40,206 nt of DNA from Martensiomyces pterosporus (taxonomy: Eukaryota; Kickxellomycota; Kickxellomycetes; Kickxellales; Kickxellaceae): contig MU604047.1 of the NCBI GenBank assembly GCA_025201845.1, positions 1 to 40,206 of the forward strand, read 5' to 3'. The translations under genes and the position numbers were made by a program. Below are positions 8,368-17,605 of the stretch, piece by piece (the stretch's first letter is position 1; each line of letters begins with the position of its first letter). A model generated the notes under the pieces. The model had not been told where the DNA came from and searched no databases. It worked only from the letters and a program-made list of their open reading frames with translations.

Positions 8368-9750
8368 TCAGATGGCATCAAGTAGCCTGGTAGACAGTCT
8401 AAAGCGCAGCACAAGGAGAACAGCCACCGACACCACAAGCAGCGATCCGGTGTAGACAACCGGCCACGTGTAGTCGGTTCCATGGCCCACAGTATCCAGC
8501 ATCAAGCTCGTGGTCTGCACCACCACCAGCGATGCAATCGAGTACGTCATGTACACCAATCCCGAGATGTAGGTGATGCGCGCCACGCCATATAGATGCG
8601 ACAGGGCGTTGAGGATCATGCCGATGACCGACGACCCGGTGACGCCAAACAGCACGGCGGACGCTATGAGGGCGCGCACAGAGTTGAATGGCAGCCAGAG
8701 ACCCAGCTGGCTAAATGCAACGAGGAACACCCAGATGGCCAGCATGTTAACTGGCCCAAAGCAGTCCGACAAGACACCAGCAATCAAGCGCCCGAAGATG
8801 CCCGACACGTTGATGATAGTGACCATGGACGACCCCATCTTGCTGTCCTCCTTAAGGACGTCGGTGACATATGTGGGCATCAGAAGGTATGGCACGGTGT
8901 TGGGGCCCATGGCAAGGAAACTGGCCCCCGCAAGCAGCAGGAACTTGGATTCCCTGGCAACCGAAAAGTCCAGGATTCTCTCAGGTCGCTTGGCAGGGCA
9001 GCGGGACATAATCAGGGGTGACAGGCCAACGCCCAGTGCGACCATTATGCACCCCAGAATCCGGTTGGACCACTGCCTTCCCACTGAGTCGATGCACGCC
9101 CTGGTCAGCACCGAAATCCACATGCCGCCCAGCCCGGATCCCATGTATACAATGGCAAGGGCCAGTCCTCGCCTCTTCTTGACCCACTGCATCGGCACAG
9201 TCACACCCAGGATGTAGGGAAACGAGGCTGCTGCGCCATACATCACTCCCTGCGTCAGCACCAGCTGCCACACCTGTGTGCTAAACGAGGCTAGGATGAA
9301 TGCCAGGCCCATGGACAGCGAGGCGACAGCACACAAGATGCGCGTGTCGTACACCTGGCTCAGTATGCCCACTGCGACGCCGCACAAGTTGAGCATGGTG
9401 TTTTGCAGCGACCCGATCCAGGAGATGGTGGCAGTGGATGTGGTGGGGAACTCGCTGTTGATGTAGTATTCTTGGTAGACACCGTGCGAGCGAGAGGCAC
9501 CTAGGGTGATCATCGCCTGGATGCACCCGGCAAGCACGATGAGCCAGGAGTGCCAGCTGTCCGTTTGGTACTTGCCCTCTATGGCAGCGAACTCGCTGTC
9601 CCGGCTATCCCGTTTGGAGCTGAAAACGGGGTCGGCATGCTCCCTGATGCAGGATCCAGTTGATTCGAGCGACCCGAGCGAGTTTGTGGAGGGGAATTTG
9701 CCTGCCTCCTTCTGAGGGACCAACATTTTTATACGAGCCATGAAGCGCAT
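8368..9750 (-). CDS. MFS transporter, monocarboxylate porter (MCT/Mch) type
   Basis: 460 residues from the ATG at 9750; in-frame ATGs at 9741 and 9726 are also possible, and the frame extends only to a TTG further upstream. After a ~55-residue cytosolic leader come twelve hydrophobic segments in two blocks of six, separated by a short loop (RCPAKRPERILDFSVARESK). The loop after helix 4 carries the MCT-type signature WVKKRRGLALAI..MGSGLGG. The second half has a conserved FGRLIAGVLSDCFG, which resembles the MFS loop motif. Family knowledge: fungal Mch proteins move monocarboxylates or related small acids across the plasma or vacuolar membrane, and several have other substrates such as riboflavin, so the substrate cannot be read from the sequence. 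TTTATT on the plus strand at 8360-8365 and 8303-8308 gives possible polyadenylation signals. Confidence 0.88.
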   Translation of the reverse strand: MRFMARIKMLVPQKEAGKFPSTNSLGSLESTGSCIREHADPVFSSKRDSRDSEFAAIEGKYQTDSWHSWLIVLAGCIQAMITLGASRSHGVYQEYYINSEFPTTSTATISWIGSLQNTMLNLCGVAVGILSQVYDTRILCAVASLSMGLAFILASFSTQVWQLVLTQGVMYGAAASFPYILGVTVPMQWVKKRRGLALAIVYMGSGLGGMWISVLTRACIDSVGRQWSNRILGCIMVALGVGLSPLIMSRCPAKRPERILDFSVARESKFLLLAGASFLAMGPNTVPYLLMPTYVTDVLKEDSKMGSSMVTIINVSGIFGRLIAGVLSDCFGPVNMLAIWVFLVAFSQLGLWLPFNSVRALIASAVLFGVTGSSVIGMILNALSHLYGVARITYISGLVYMTYSIASLVVVQTTSLMLDTVGHGTDYTWPVVYTGSLLVVSVAVLLVLRFRLSTRLLDAI

Positions 9751-10866
9751 ATGCCACAAAGAAAACGTAATGATGGATATGACCGAATGGAGCCAATGTG
9801 CAAGAAACTCGGTTGTGGAGTGCTATCAAATTTCTACACAGGCAGTCTCCTGGGCAAGGAGTGAAGCTGCATGGCAGCTCTTATGTCGACCACAAACTAG
9901 CAGGCAGCACAACAACGGCCACTATGTGCAGCCATTCTAATGAAAACTAGAGCAGAAGCGCTGAGCAAGCTTGTGTTTGCACTCATACCAGCCACACTGG
10001 CATCCAATTGCATTGACAAGCATTGACCAACCGTCTCTTGATGTCATATCACAAACCTATTTAATGCAAAATGGTGGCGAAATATATATAGGGAAGATGC
10101 CACAAATTGCGTGCCCATGGCCAATATGCAGGATATCAATGCTCGCCGTATATGATCCTTTTCTCTGTAAAATTGTAGTCATGTCGATGGTCGAACAGCG
10201 AAAAGGGGGATGATGCGACAAGTGGTTAGTCACATTCAGATGGAATGGTGGCAGAAAGGGGCCATATGCACTCCATATGCAGCTCGCAAATGCTGCAACT
10301 GTGGCTGTAGCAGCTGGAGCAGGACACAGAGCAGCATGCACTCGCACATGTATACCTGTCTGGCTGCTTGTAGCGGAATGCCAATACCCTTGTAGACAAG
10401 CTGTGTGGACAGGGCGGCACATCAATAACTGCGCCACATCACAGGCTTTGCTTTGGTCTACCAGCCACTACATATACCAGGCAAGCGTCGCGGACTGCTT
10501 TGCAGCAGAGGGTGCAGCAACATTGAGGCGCTATGATGCTGGCCGTGTGCCTCTGCCCCGGTTCGCCATTCGTGACTTCATGAGTCGAGCCGTGCAAATC
10601 TGTGGCTGATTACTCAGAAGGCGAGCTGCATCTTGCCCAATTGGAGTAGGCGCTTTTGGCACACAGGGTCTTGGAGCAGTGTTTTCGCTGCTTTGCCTGC
10701 TACTATTGGCACTCCGCCTCCACCGTCTTTTTGTTTTTCTACGCGCTCGGTTTCTTTTGTCGCACGCTGTCCATGTTTTTCCACCTGTATTTTTAGCACC
10801 GTGTTCCCCGCAAGTCCTTTTCTTCTCGTTGTAAGTTGCCACCAAGAAGCACACTGGAGAGGCTAG
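9751..10866. other. 1.1-kb gene-free region between divergent genes
   Basis: This separates the MFS transporter (minus) from the 631-residue gene (plus), so both promoters must lie here. It is AT-richer than its surroundings and has TATA-like words (AATATATATAGGG at 10081-10093, CCGTATATGATCC at 10148-10160). CATATGCA occurs twice within 20 bp (10263-10282). The open frames in it (longest ~170 codons) are on both strands, overlap each other and show no family motif. No tRNA A/B boxes were recognised. I see no gene I can support. Confidence 0.45.
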
Positions 10867-12762
10867 ATGCCACTCTCCGAAAGCAGCAGCAGCAGCAGCG
10901 ATGGTGCATCGATGAGCAGGAGCACAAGCAGCACCACAGAGGGCAGCAACGATTCCGAACACAGCAGTAGTACTACTGGTAGTCCGCATGCTGAGAGTCC
11001 AGCGGGCCCCGGCAGCCCGCCGATGATGGAGTTCACGATACAAGACGGCGCATCGGGCGTGGGGACGCAGCGACCCAACCTAGACATATCCATACTGTCG
11101 CTCACCCGCTACACATTCGCCGATCGCAGACTGGCGGCCAATGGACCCGAGCCACTGGAGCCGCCGATTGAACGAGCACTGCTGGGGACGCCAAGTGCAG
11201 ACGATGGGGGAGCGGTCGCGCACAGAGGAGAGGTGCTGGACAACGATCTGGTGATGGAGTTTACGGAAGAAAGAGATAACCGCCAGCTGTCCCGCATTGC
11301 CCGGCGGCTGCTGCTACCCGATTTGTATACGGAGGCATGCTACGACCTGCACCAGTTTTTGGCGACGCACGAGACGCTTGAGTTGGAGTCGGTGGAGAGA
11401 AACGTGTTCAAGTGCCTGAAGATATGTGCGCGGCTGTCAAAGCTGCCCGGATACAGCATCCAGCTGATGTGGCAGATCATCCAGCAAGCACATTCTCGAG
11501 CGGGGGAGTTTTCGGAGGAGAGGGCGCGCACGATTAGCACCTGGTACCAGAAGCTGACGAATAGAATCAGGCTCATGGCTGTGTCGCCTGCTTCAGATGG
11601 ATCCGCACCGCCCCGGCTGCCATCGGTCCCGCCGCGCCAGTTGGTGGAGATGCAGGCAAGAGACCGCCTGCTGCCGCTGCCGGACATGAGTGTGGTGGCG
11701 TTGAATGACTCCATGTTTAACAGGGTGGCGGGTGTGTCGGGTGCTGCACATTACTTGAGCAACCCAACATCACGGTCCCTCTTGCCTGGGCTGGCTGAGA
11801 ACGGGGCTAGTGGACACAGCGAGCCAGATGTGCCGCTATCAGAGTCGGGTGGTGTGACGCCGAATGCATCGCCCAGTGTGCAGAGCTCGCCATCGTCAAC
11901 TGCGAGTGACACATTTGTCGTGGGCAGTGGCGATGAGGGCACAACTGGGAGTGCTCCGCCTGCAGCTGGGTCGTCGTCGATGTCGACGCAAGAGGCGGAG
12001 TTGGCGATTATTGAGAGCCAGCTGCAGGCATTGGAAAATTACCCATCGCATAGATTGGGACCTATGATGCGCGCTGCACTCAACCTGCTTGTCGAAATGC
12101 GGTTCCGTTTGCAGCTTGGCTTGCCCAGAAACGCAATCGTTGCAACGGCAGCCACGGGTGACGCTGCTGGTGAGAGCCAGCAAGTGTCGACGCAAGCGCA
12201 GGATGGAGAGCCTTCGTTGGGCAGCGATCGCTCGTCGCCAAGCCCTGAACGCAACGAGGGATCGCTGGGTGCCGAGATCTCGCCCAGCTCCACATTGACT
12301 GACCAACAACATGCCGACAGCGGCAGTGGGTCGGGAACGAACGAGGACGATAGGCTGATTCAGTATGTGCTGGACCAGATCTCGACATCACGTAGACAGG
12401 AGAGAGAAAGAGAAATGGCGCTGGCGACACCCGCTGGCGGTGGTATGCCGTATGGCGGATTTGCCACGGGCGGGTATCCTGCAGCGGCACAGGTGAACCG
12501 CTTGGCTAACTCGGGAGGGGTTTCGCGTGTTGCACATTATCAGCAGAACCAGGAAAGCAACCGGAGACGCAGGAGACGGTCGCAGCAGGAATTGGGTGGC
12601 TCTGCTGTTGATGAAGAGGATGAGGGCGATTTGAGTGGTGGTGGTAGCCAACGCAGATTGCCGGAGGAACTGATACCCGAGAGCGATGGCAGTGACAGCC
12701 AAGAAGACAGCGAAGAAGGCAATGTAGAACATGGTCGTCGCCGCCGTCGCAGACAGCAGTGA
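10867..12762 (+). CDS. Unrecognised 631-aa Ser-rich protein with a helical core
   Basis: The frame runs from ATG 10867 to the stop at 12760-12762 with no sign of introns. I do not recognise the family. The first ~45 residues are Ser/Thr/Gly low complexity. A hydrophobic-patterned helical core at about residues 130-240 is the only part that looks folded. It contains RIARRLLLPDLYTEACYDLH, then FKCLKICARLSKLPGYSIQL and a WYQKLTNRIRLM segment. A second short helical patch lies near 380-425 (IIESQLQALENYPSHRLGPM, then LNLLVEMRFRLQLG). The remainder is Ser/Gln/Gly-rich and presumably disordered, and the C-terminus ends in acidic runs followed by a RRRRRQQ basic cluster that could serve nuclear import. 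No transmembrane segment or signal peptide is present. It could be a nuclear scaffold or regulator, but that is a guess. It converges with the GPI gene, 134 bp apart. Confidence 0.75.
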   Translation: MPLSESSSSSSDGASMSRSTSSTTEGSNDSEHSSSTTGSPHAESPAGPGSPPMMEFTIQDGASGVGTQRPNLDISILSLTRYTFADRRLAANGPEPLEPPIERALLGTPSADDGGAVAHRGEVLDNDLVMEFTEERDNRQLSRIARRLLLPDLYTEACYDLHQFLATHETLELESVERNVFKCLKICARLSKLPGYSIQLMWQIIQQAHSRAGEFSEERARTISTWYQKLTNRIRLMAVSPASDGSAPPRLPSVPPRQLVEMQARDRLLPLPDMSVVALNDSMFNRVAGVSGAAHYLSNPTSRSLLPGLAENGASGHSEPDVPLSESGGVTPNASPSVQSSPSSTASDTFVVGSGDEGTTGSAPPAAGSSSMSTQEAELAIIESQLQALENYPSHRLGPMMRAALNLLVEMRFRLQLGLPRNAIVATAATGDAAGESQQVSTQAQDGEPSLGSDRSSPSPERNEGSLGAEISPSSTLTDQQHADSGSGSGTNEDDRLIQYVLDQISTSRRQEREREMALATPAGGGMPYGGFATGGYPAAAQVNRLANSGGVSRVAHYQQNQESNRRRRRRSQQELGGSAVDEEDEGDLSGGGSQRRLPEELIPESDGSDSQEDSEEGNVEHGRRRRRRQQ

Positions 12763-12896
12763 CATCTTTGGTAGATGTGTGTTTGGGGAGGCACTACTCA
12801 TTCAGAGACCAAAGTGTTGTATTTACTACTTGGAATTTCCACTAGACTGCGTCCATTGACATGAAAGTATTGAGAGTGCTCCAGTATACTTTGTTT

Positions 12897-13808
12897 TTAC
12901 AGAATGCATAGGCTGGCAAAGGCCAGGGCAAGTGCCACTGCGCTGATGCGTGAAACAGCCTGGGCACCCGACTCTGCGGCACGCATGTCGCTGTCGCCTC
13001 CCACCACGCCCTTCCCAGGCCTCAGGTTCTTTGGCCTATTGCCATCACCGCTGCTCCCCGCAGCCCTGCCCTTCGCACCGCTGCCTGACTTCTCGCCGCC
13101 ATGCTCCGGCTCCTTCGCATCGCTGCTAGATCCATCTCCCCTACTATGCGCCCACTTATCATCCTGGGAGCCCGAGGCAGGCGACGTCATCAGCGACGGC
13201 ATCTCATGGGCTGAGTTGACGTCGATGATGTTCTTCGGCGCTGACGTCCTGCTCTGCTCTGGTCTCTTCTTCCCCTTGGTGTTCTTTTCCTCCAGCCTCT
13301 GCCTCTCCTTGTCCTTTGCGATCTTCCCAAACTTGGCTGCCTGCGAGCAAACAGCCTCCTGCTCGCCCTTGGCCACATGCATGCCGTCAACCGATTCTTT
13401 GTCCGCAAGGCAGGGTGCGTAGCACGTGGTTATCTTGGATGCCCAGACGCATTGGCAGTCGAGGTCGTCCGAGGCGCAGGTGGCGCGTTGCATCAACGAG
13501 TGGTTTACGCACAGCTTCACTTGGCCTGCCAGGGTACAGCCCTCGGGCTGCGGCGCAGCACGAACCGCTGGGGAGTCGTCTGTGTCCGCGGCGGGTGCAG
13601 GGAGGGCTATGTGCGAGAGTGAGGGGGCGTTGGCTGAGGGCAGGACCATGGCTTGGGCGGCGGCTACCAAGGGCGCTTGGGGAAGAAGGTCGGAGTCCAC
13701 GTCGACAGGCACGGGGCGCGCTTGGGGCATGGCACTGGCTCTGATCACGCTGGCATTGGTGAAAGATACGGCGGATGAGACGCCGATTACAAATAATTTG
13801 AGATACAT
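12897..13808 (-). CDS. GPI-anchored protein with eight-Cys domain (fungal Ser/Thr-rich GPI family)
   Basis: 303 residues. The N-terminus is a secretion signal (MYLKLFVIGVSSAVSFTNAS). At about residues 90-165 lies an eight-Cys domain: GCTL, KLCVN, ATCAS, DCQCVW, TTCYAPC and AVCSQ. This spacing, especially DxxCxC and CYxxC followed by a last Cys ~20 residues later, fits the widespread fungal GPI-anchored Ser/Thr-rich protein family and resembles, but is not identical to, CFEM domains. A Lys/Ser/Gly-rich spacer follows. The tail ESGAQAVSRISAVALALAFA plus a short hydrophobic end is a GPI-type signal. It would act at the plasma membrane or cell wall; a biochemical role is not known. A related 3' end is at 1-449. 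A possible TATA-like ATATACGAG sits ~170 bp upstream of the start (13977-13985). Confidence 0.82.
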   Translation of the reverse strand: MYLKLFVIGVSSAVSFTNASVIRASAMPQARPVPVDVDSDLLPQAPLVAAAQAMVLPSANAPSLSHIALPAPAADTDDSPAVRAAPQPEGCTLAGQVKLCVNHSLMQRATCASDDLDCQCVWASKITTCYAPCLADKESVDGMHVAKGEQEAVCSQAAKFGKIAKDKERQRLEEKNTKGKKRPEQSRTSAPKNIIDVNSAHEMPSLMTSPASGSQDDKWAHSRGDGSSSDAKEPEHGGEKSGSGAKGRAAGSSGDGNRPKNLRPGKGVVGGDSDMRAAESGAQAVSRISAVALALAFASLCIL

Positions 13809-14563
13809 TAGCGCGTTGGGGTTGTAGCCTTGTCGTTTGCGAGGTGTGGCGAGGACGACAGATGAAAGAAATGAAGAGCGATGCAGTCAACTAGAGGGAC
13901 GAGAGGCGCTGTGCCGAGTGTTTCTCTCCTTTCACCACCCCCCCTGTCGCACATGCATGCCGCAGCGCCAGGCTCATATACGAGTGAGTCGGTAGAGCTG
14001 CAATGCTGTGGGGTGTAGGATTTCGCATTTCAAGTGCGAGAAGCGGATGTAGGAGGAACAGGGCAGGCATGCTTGCAAGACAGGACGCATGTGGGCGCCG
14101 CCTCCCCAGGTCTCAAAGATCATATAGCCATCGAGCCCCCATACGCCAGCCCCGCACCTCGATTGCTTTCCCAGGGCCCCCGCTGCGCAATGTACTGAAA
14201 CATACAGCGGGGGTGAGGCACTCTTTTGGGTTCAGGGCTGCGCACACGTCTTGGACACACGTATAAAGCTGAATTGTTTATTTACGATTTTCGAGAAATG
14301 CTACGAGAAGTCAACAGCCTCTGCAAGCCAGCGAACGCGAGAGGCCAGAAGATGCGGCAGGCAGGGATTTGGCTGCTGGAAGAGACTAGAAGAGGGAGAG
14401 GCCGAACTAAGTAAAGAGAAGAATCAAAGTAGCTGAGAGAGGCATCGCCAAGCGTAGCAAGCAACAAGGGGTGATACGCTAGTAGGCTGGGAGGTTGGCT
14501 GGCATGCTCAGACCAGCTGCACCTCTCTCCACCACCCCTGCTGCTGCTGCTCACGATCTTGGT
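13809..14563. other. Gene-free region: promoter of the 303-aa GPI gene and 3' flank of the repeat-rich wall gene
   Basis: 755 bp between two minus-strand genes. TTTATT at 14277-14282 (AATAAA on the minus strand) lies ~285 bp past the stop of the repeat-rich gene. The stretch has pyrimidine-rich sections near 13920-13950. Small open frames here lack any recognisable feature. Confidence 0.4.
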
Positions 14564-17500
14564 TTAGAACAACACGCTAGCAACAAGTGGCATCGCCATC
14601 GCGACCCCGGAAAGAACATACGATGACGACGCAGCCGACTCACCAGCCTTTGCCTTCGCGCTGGCCATCTTTCCAGCCTTTGAGCTCTTTCCAGAATCGG
14701 CAGCACTCATGGCCTGTGCGCTGATCGTGGTCTTTGTCTGGAGTGCTGGCGGTGTGCTGAATGCCTTGGCCTTGACGGACGAGGTGGCCAACACGCTCTC
14801 GTTGCTCGAGGTGGCTGCCAGATCGGCAGCAGAGGATGACTCGCCGCTCGCTTGGCTGGTGGCTGCGGAGACACTGGACGATGCGCTGTTCATCGACATA
14901 CTGCTGCTAAGAACGGACTCAGCGGAAGTATCGGCGTTTTCGGCAATCTCTGAGGTGGTGGCAGCGGCAGTCATGGAGGGCTGGGCAGCCAGCGTTTGCT
15001 GGGGAAAGGTCGACTCGGCTGAGACACTTGGTGAGGTAGCAGCAGCGGTGGCAGAAGAGGACATGGCAGCGATGGTGCTTAATGGCTGTGAAGCATCGGC
15101 GTCAGCTGAGATGGTAGAAGCAACGGTGGCGACTGGGCTGGTAGAAGCAGCAGCGGCAACTGGGCTAGTAGAAGCAGCAGCGGCAACTGGGTTAGTAGAA
15201 GCAGCAGCAACTGGGCTACTGGAAGCAGCAGCGGCAACTGGACTAGTAGAAGCAGCAGCAGCAGCTGGGCTGCTGGAAGCAGCAGCGTTATTAGCGGCTG
15301 GGCTGCTGCTCTGCTCGACCTCAGTATCTGAATCCTCAGCAGCAGCATCAGTGACGGATGAAGAGGCGCCAGCAAGAGCAACAGCAGATGAGGTGGCGGC
15401 AACCGGTCCAGAGGTTGACACAACAACAAGGTTGTTGTTGGAGCCAAACAGGTTGGGGTCGTAAGGTACAACCGCAAAACCAACAGTGGTCATGGTGAGA
15501 GGGCCAGTTGGACTGGTCAACATTTGCGCGGGCTCAATAGTCGATGAAGCCAGAGGGGCAATTGGACTGGTCAGCATTTGCGCAGGCTCAATAGTCGATG
15601 AAGCCAGAGGGACAGCTGGACTGGTCAGCATTTGCGCAGGCTCAATAGTCGATGAAGCTAGAGGGGCAGCTGCTGGCGTAGTTTCTGGCTCCATGGTCTT
15701 CCTCAGTGCGGCAGCCTTCTTGGCCTTGAGCACGGTAACGGTTTCCTTTGGAGCTGCTGGCGGCTGCGACTTGGCTTGGCTAGCGGCTGGTGCAGAGGTG
15801 GCAATGGTGGCCAGAATGGGCGAGGTTCCCTGCTCGATGTCTGAGGAATTGGCGCTCTGGGCATCAGCTGCAGAGCTAGATGCAGCAGCAGCTACTGAAC
15901 TAGATGCAATAGCGGCTGCAGAGCTAGATGCAACGACGGCTGCAGAGCTAGATGCAACGACGGCTGCTGAGCTAGATGCAACAACGGCTGCAGAGCTAGA
16001 TGCAACAACGGCTGCAGAGCTAGATGCAACGACGGCTGCTGAGCTAGATGCAGCAGCAGCAGCAGAGCTAGATGCAACGACGGCTGCAGAGCTAGATGCA
16101 ACAGCAGCAGCTGAGCTAGATGCAACAGCAGCGGCTGAGGTGGAGGCGGCGGGTGCGAGAACTGCAGTGGTGGTGATGGCAGTAATAACCTCAGCACCGG
16201 AGGCTGGTGAGAACTCCTCCTGGGCTGCTAAGGAGGAATCGGCGACAGCCTCAGCCTCTGTGCTGACGGTCTTCCTGGCATCAGCGTTGGACACAGGAGC
16301 TGCAGCGGCAGGTGTTGATGCAGCAGCCTGGATAACTGGAGTCTGAGCAGCAGCTGGAGTCTGAGCAGCGGCAGGAGTCTGAGCAGCGGCAGGAGTCTGA
16401 GCAGCGGCAGGAGTCTGAGCAGCAGCAGGAGTCTGAGCAGCAGCAGGAGTCTGAGCAGCAGCAGGAGCGGGGACAGAGACCTGGGCAGCTGGAGCGGCAG
16501 GAGCAAGAGCAGTCCGAGCAGCAACGGTAGCGACAGTGTGGGATAGCGGAGGTGCCGCTGGCCCAGCCACAATAACGGTCTGAGGAACTATTGAGTTTGG
16601 CACTGCAGCAACGATGATAGTCTGTCCAAGAATTGTGGCTTGAGTCTGAGCAGCAGGAGTTTGAGCAGCAGGAGCAGCAGCAGGAGCCTGAGCAGCAGGA
16701 ATCTGGGCAGCAGGAGTTTGAGCAGCAACAGCGGCAGCTGGAGTCTGAATGACAGCAACGGCTGCAACAGTGGTCTGAGCAGCGGCTACAGGAGCAACGG
16801 CAGCGGGAGTGCTCTGCTCAGCAGCGGTAGCGACAGCAGCAGCTGCAGCTGAAGTCTCCGCAACAGCGGCGGCCTCAGCAGCTGCTTCAGACTGGGATGC
16901 GGAAGAGACACCAGCCTTAACATCCGAAGCAGCAGTCTGCTCAGCAGCGGCAGCGGCAGCAGAGGAGCTCTCTTGGGATGCTGACATAGCAGCAGCAGCG
17001 GTGGAGGTAGCAGCAGCAGCGGCAGTGGATGTAGCAGCAGCAGCAGCAGTGGATGTAGCAGCAGCTTGCGACTCAGATGTGGCAGCAGCCTGCGACTCCG
17101 AGCTAGCAGCCTCAGTGACGTCCTGATTTTCCAGCTTCTTCTTTTCAGCCGACTTGGTAGCTGACCTGAGCTTCTCTGACTTTGCCCTGGCCTTGCTTGT
17201 GCTCTTGGCATCAACACGGTTGACCTCGTTGAGCTCTCTGGGATCAGCGCTCTCGCCCATCACCACTCGCTTGGGCTGGCCTCCAATGACGTAGTGGGCT
17301 TGGCTTGGCTTGGACAGCCTGATGACCTCCCTCCGGTAGGCGTTGCCGCGCTCCATCTCCAGGTTCCTGTCGGCCTGCTGCTGCGGGGTCATGGGCATAC
17401 CTACAGGGTAGTTCTGGAGGACACGGTCGGTCCAGTGCGCCATGCATTGGTTGTGCTCCAGCGAGCCTGGGTGGAAGCTGCCGCACTGGGCCTGGCGCTG

Positions 17501-17605
17501 GTTCTTGGCTTCGGCGATGCGCTGGTCAAACACGTCGGGCATGTGCGCAAACGTGGTGCTGACAAACAGTGCCGTGATGGCGCTGAGAGTACTGAACGTT
17601 CTCAT
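14564..17605 (-). CDS. Large Ala/Ser-rich GPI-type cell-wall protein with several repeat arrays
   Basis: 1013 residues. The start is a signal peptide (MRTFSTLSAITALFVSTTFA). A ~110-residue unique head with two Cys follows (QCGSFHPGSLEHNQC, then VGMPMTPQQQADRNLEMERG), and then a basic region. About 800 residues of Ala/Ser/Thr/Pro repeats follow: PAAAQT x7, an eight-residue ASSSAAVV-type unit x11, an 18-residue unit with SSTIEPAQMLTSP x3, and SPVAAAAS-type units. The C-terminus (SSSYVLSGVAMAMPLVASVLF) is a GPI-type signal. Such proteins are heavily O-mannosylated and form fibrous stalks in the wall; some are adhesins. The head is not one I recognise, so binding function is unknown. The repeats probably vary in number between strains. 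Long open frames on the opposite strand (up to 286 codons) arise from the repeat composition. Confidence 0.85.
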   Translation of the reverse strand: MRTFSTLSAITALFVSTTFAHMPDVFDQRIAEAKNQRQAQCGSFHPGSLEHNQCMAHWTDRVLQNYPVGMPMTPQQQADRNLEMERGNAYRREVIRLSKPSQAHYVIGGQPKRVVMGESADPRELNEVNRVDAKSTSKARAKSEKLRSATKSAEKKKLENQDVTEAASSESQAAATSESQAAATSTAAAAATSTAAAAATSTAAAAMSASQESSSAAAAAAEQTAASDVKAGVSSASQSEAAAEAAAVAETSAAAAAVATAAEQSTPAAVAPVAAAQTTVAAVAVIQTPAAAVAAQTPAAQIPAAQAPAAAPAAQTPAAQTQATILGQTIIVAAVPNSIVPQTVIVAGPAAPPLSHTVATVAARTALAPAAPAAQVSVPAPAAAQTPAAAQTPAAAQTPAAAQTPAAAQTPAAAQTPAAAQTPVIQAAASTPAAAAPVSNADARKTVSTEAEAVADSSLAAQEEFSPASGAEVITAITTTAVLAPAASTSAAAVASSSAAAVASSSAAVVASSSAAAAASSSAAVVASSSAAVVASSSAAVVASSSAAVVASSSAAVVASSSAAAIASSSVAAAASSSAADAQSANSSDIEQGTSPILATIATSAPAASQAKSQPPAAPKETVTVLKAKKAAALRKTMEPETTPAAAPLASSTIEPAQMLTSPAVPLASSTIEPAQMLTSPIAPLASSTIEPAQMLTSPTGPLTMTTVGFAVVPYDPNLFGSNNNLVVVSTSGPVAATSSAVALAGASSSVTDAAAEDSDTEVEQSSSPAANNAAASSSPAAAAASTSPVAAAASSSPVAAASTNPVAAAASTSPVAAAASTSPVATVASTISADADASQPLSTIAAMSSSATAAATSPSVSAESTFPQQTLAAQPSMTAAATTSEIAENADTSAESVLSSSMSMNSASSSVSAATSQASGESSSAADLAATSSNESVLATSSVKAKAFSTPPALQTKTTISAQAMSAADSGKSSKAGKMASAKAKAGESAASSSYVLSGVAMAMPLVASVLF
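15125..15287 (-). repeat. Degenerate ~27-bp tandem array (SPVAAAAS-type units)
   Basis: About six diverged copies of a 24-30-bp unit with core ACTGGGCTRGTAGAAGCAGCAG (plus strand). It encodes Ala/Ser/Pro-Val repeats in the wall protein. Unit lengths differ by multiples of three, so the frame is kept. Confidence 0.75.
15501..15662 (-). repeat. Three 54-bp tandem repeats
   Basis: Units begin at 15501, 15555 and 15609 and differ at only a few bases. Each encodes an 18-residue unit containing SSTIEPAQMLTSP. The near-identity suggests recent duplication or homogenisation. Confidence 0.9.
15867..16137 (-). repeat. 24-bp tandem array, eleven copies
   Basis: Copies of GCAGAGCTAGATGCAACGAC-type sequence with 24-bp period. 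They encode eight-residue ASSSAAVV-like units (11 copies by translation). Differences are mainly synonymous or Ala/Val exchanges. Confidence 0.9.
16336..16467 (-). repeat. 18-bp tandem array, seven copies
   Basis: Seven copies of an 18-bp unit containing GTCTGAGCAGCAGCAGGA (plus strand), coding for PAAAQT. The first copy and the central block differ slightly from the last three. Confidence 0.9.

Noticed and set aside
10195..10215. Possible tRNA B-box-like words in the intergenic regions
   Set aside because: No cloverleaf or matching A-box could be found; the words are too short to mean anything.
9971..10609. Several 60-126-codon frames in the region after the MFS gene
   Set aside because: They overlap on both strands, have mixed composition, no motif and no splice signals linking them.
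12904..13422. 172-codon plus-strand frame over the eight-Cys GPI gene
   Set aside because: The minus strand has signal peptide, ordered Cys pattern and GPI tail; the plus frame is a shadow.
14709..17126. Long plus-strand open frames (up to 286 codons) opposite the repeat-rich wall gene
   Set aside because: They result from the GC-rich, period-three repeats; they have no start context, signal peptide or known motif, and the minus strand has signal peptide, head and GPI tail.
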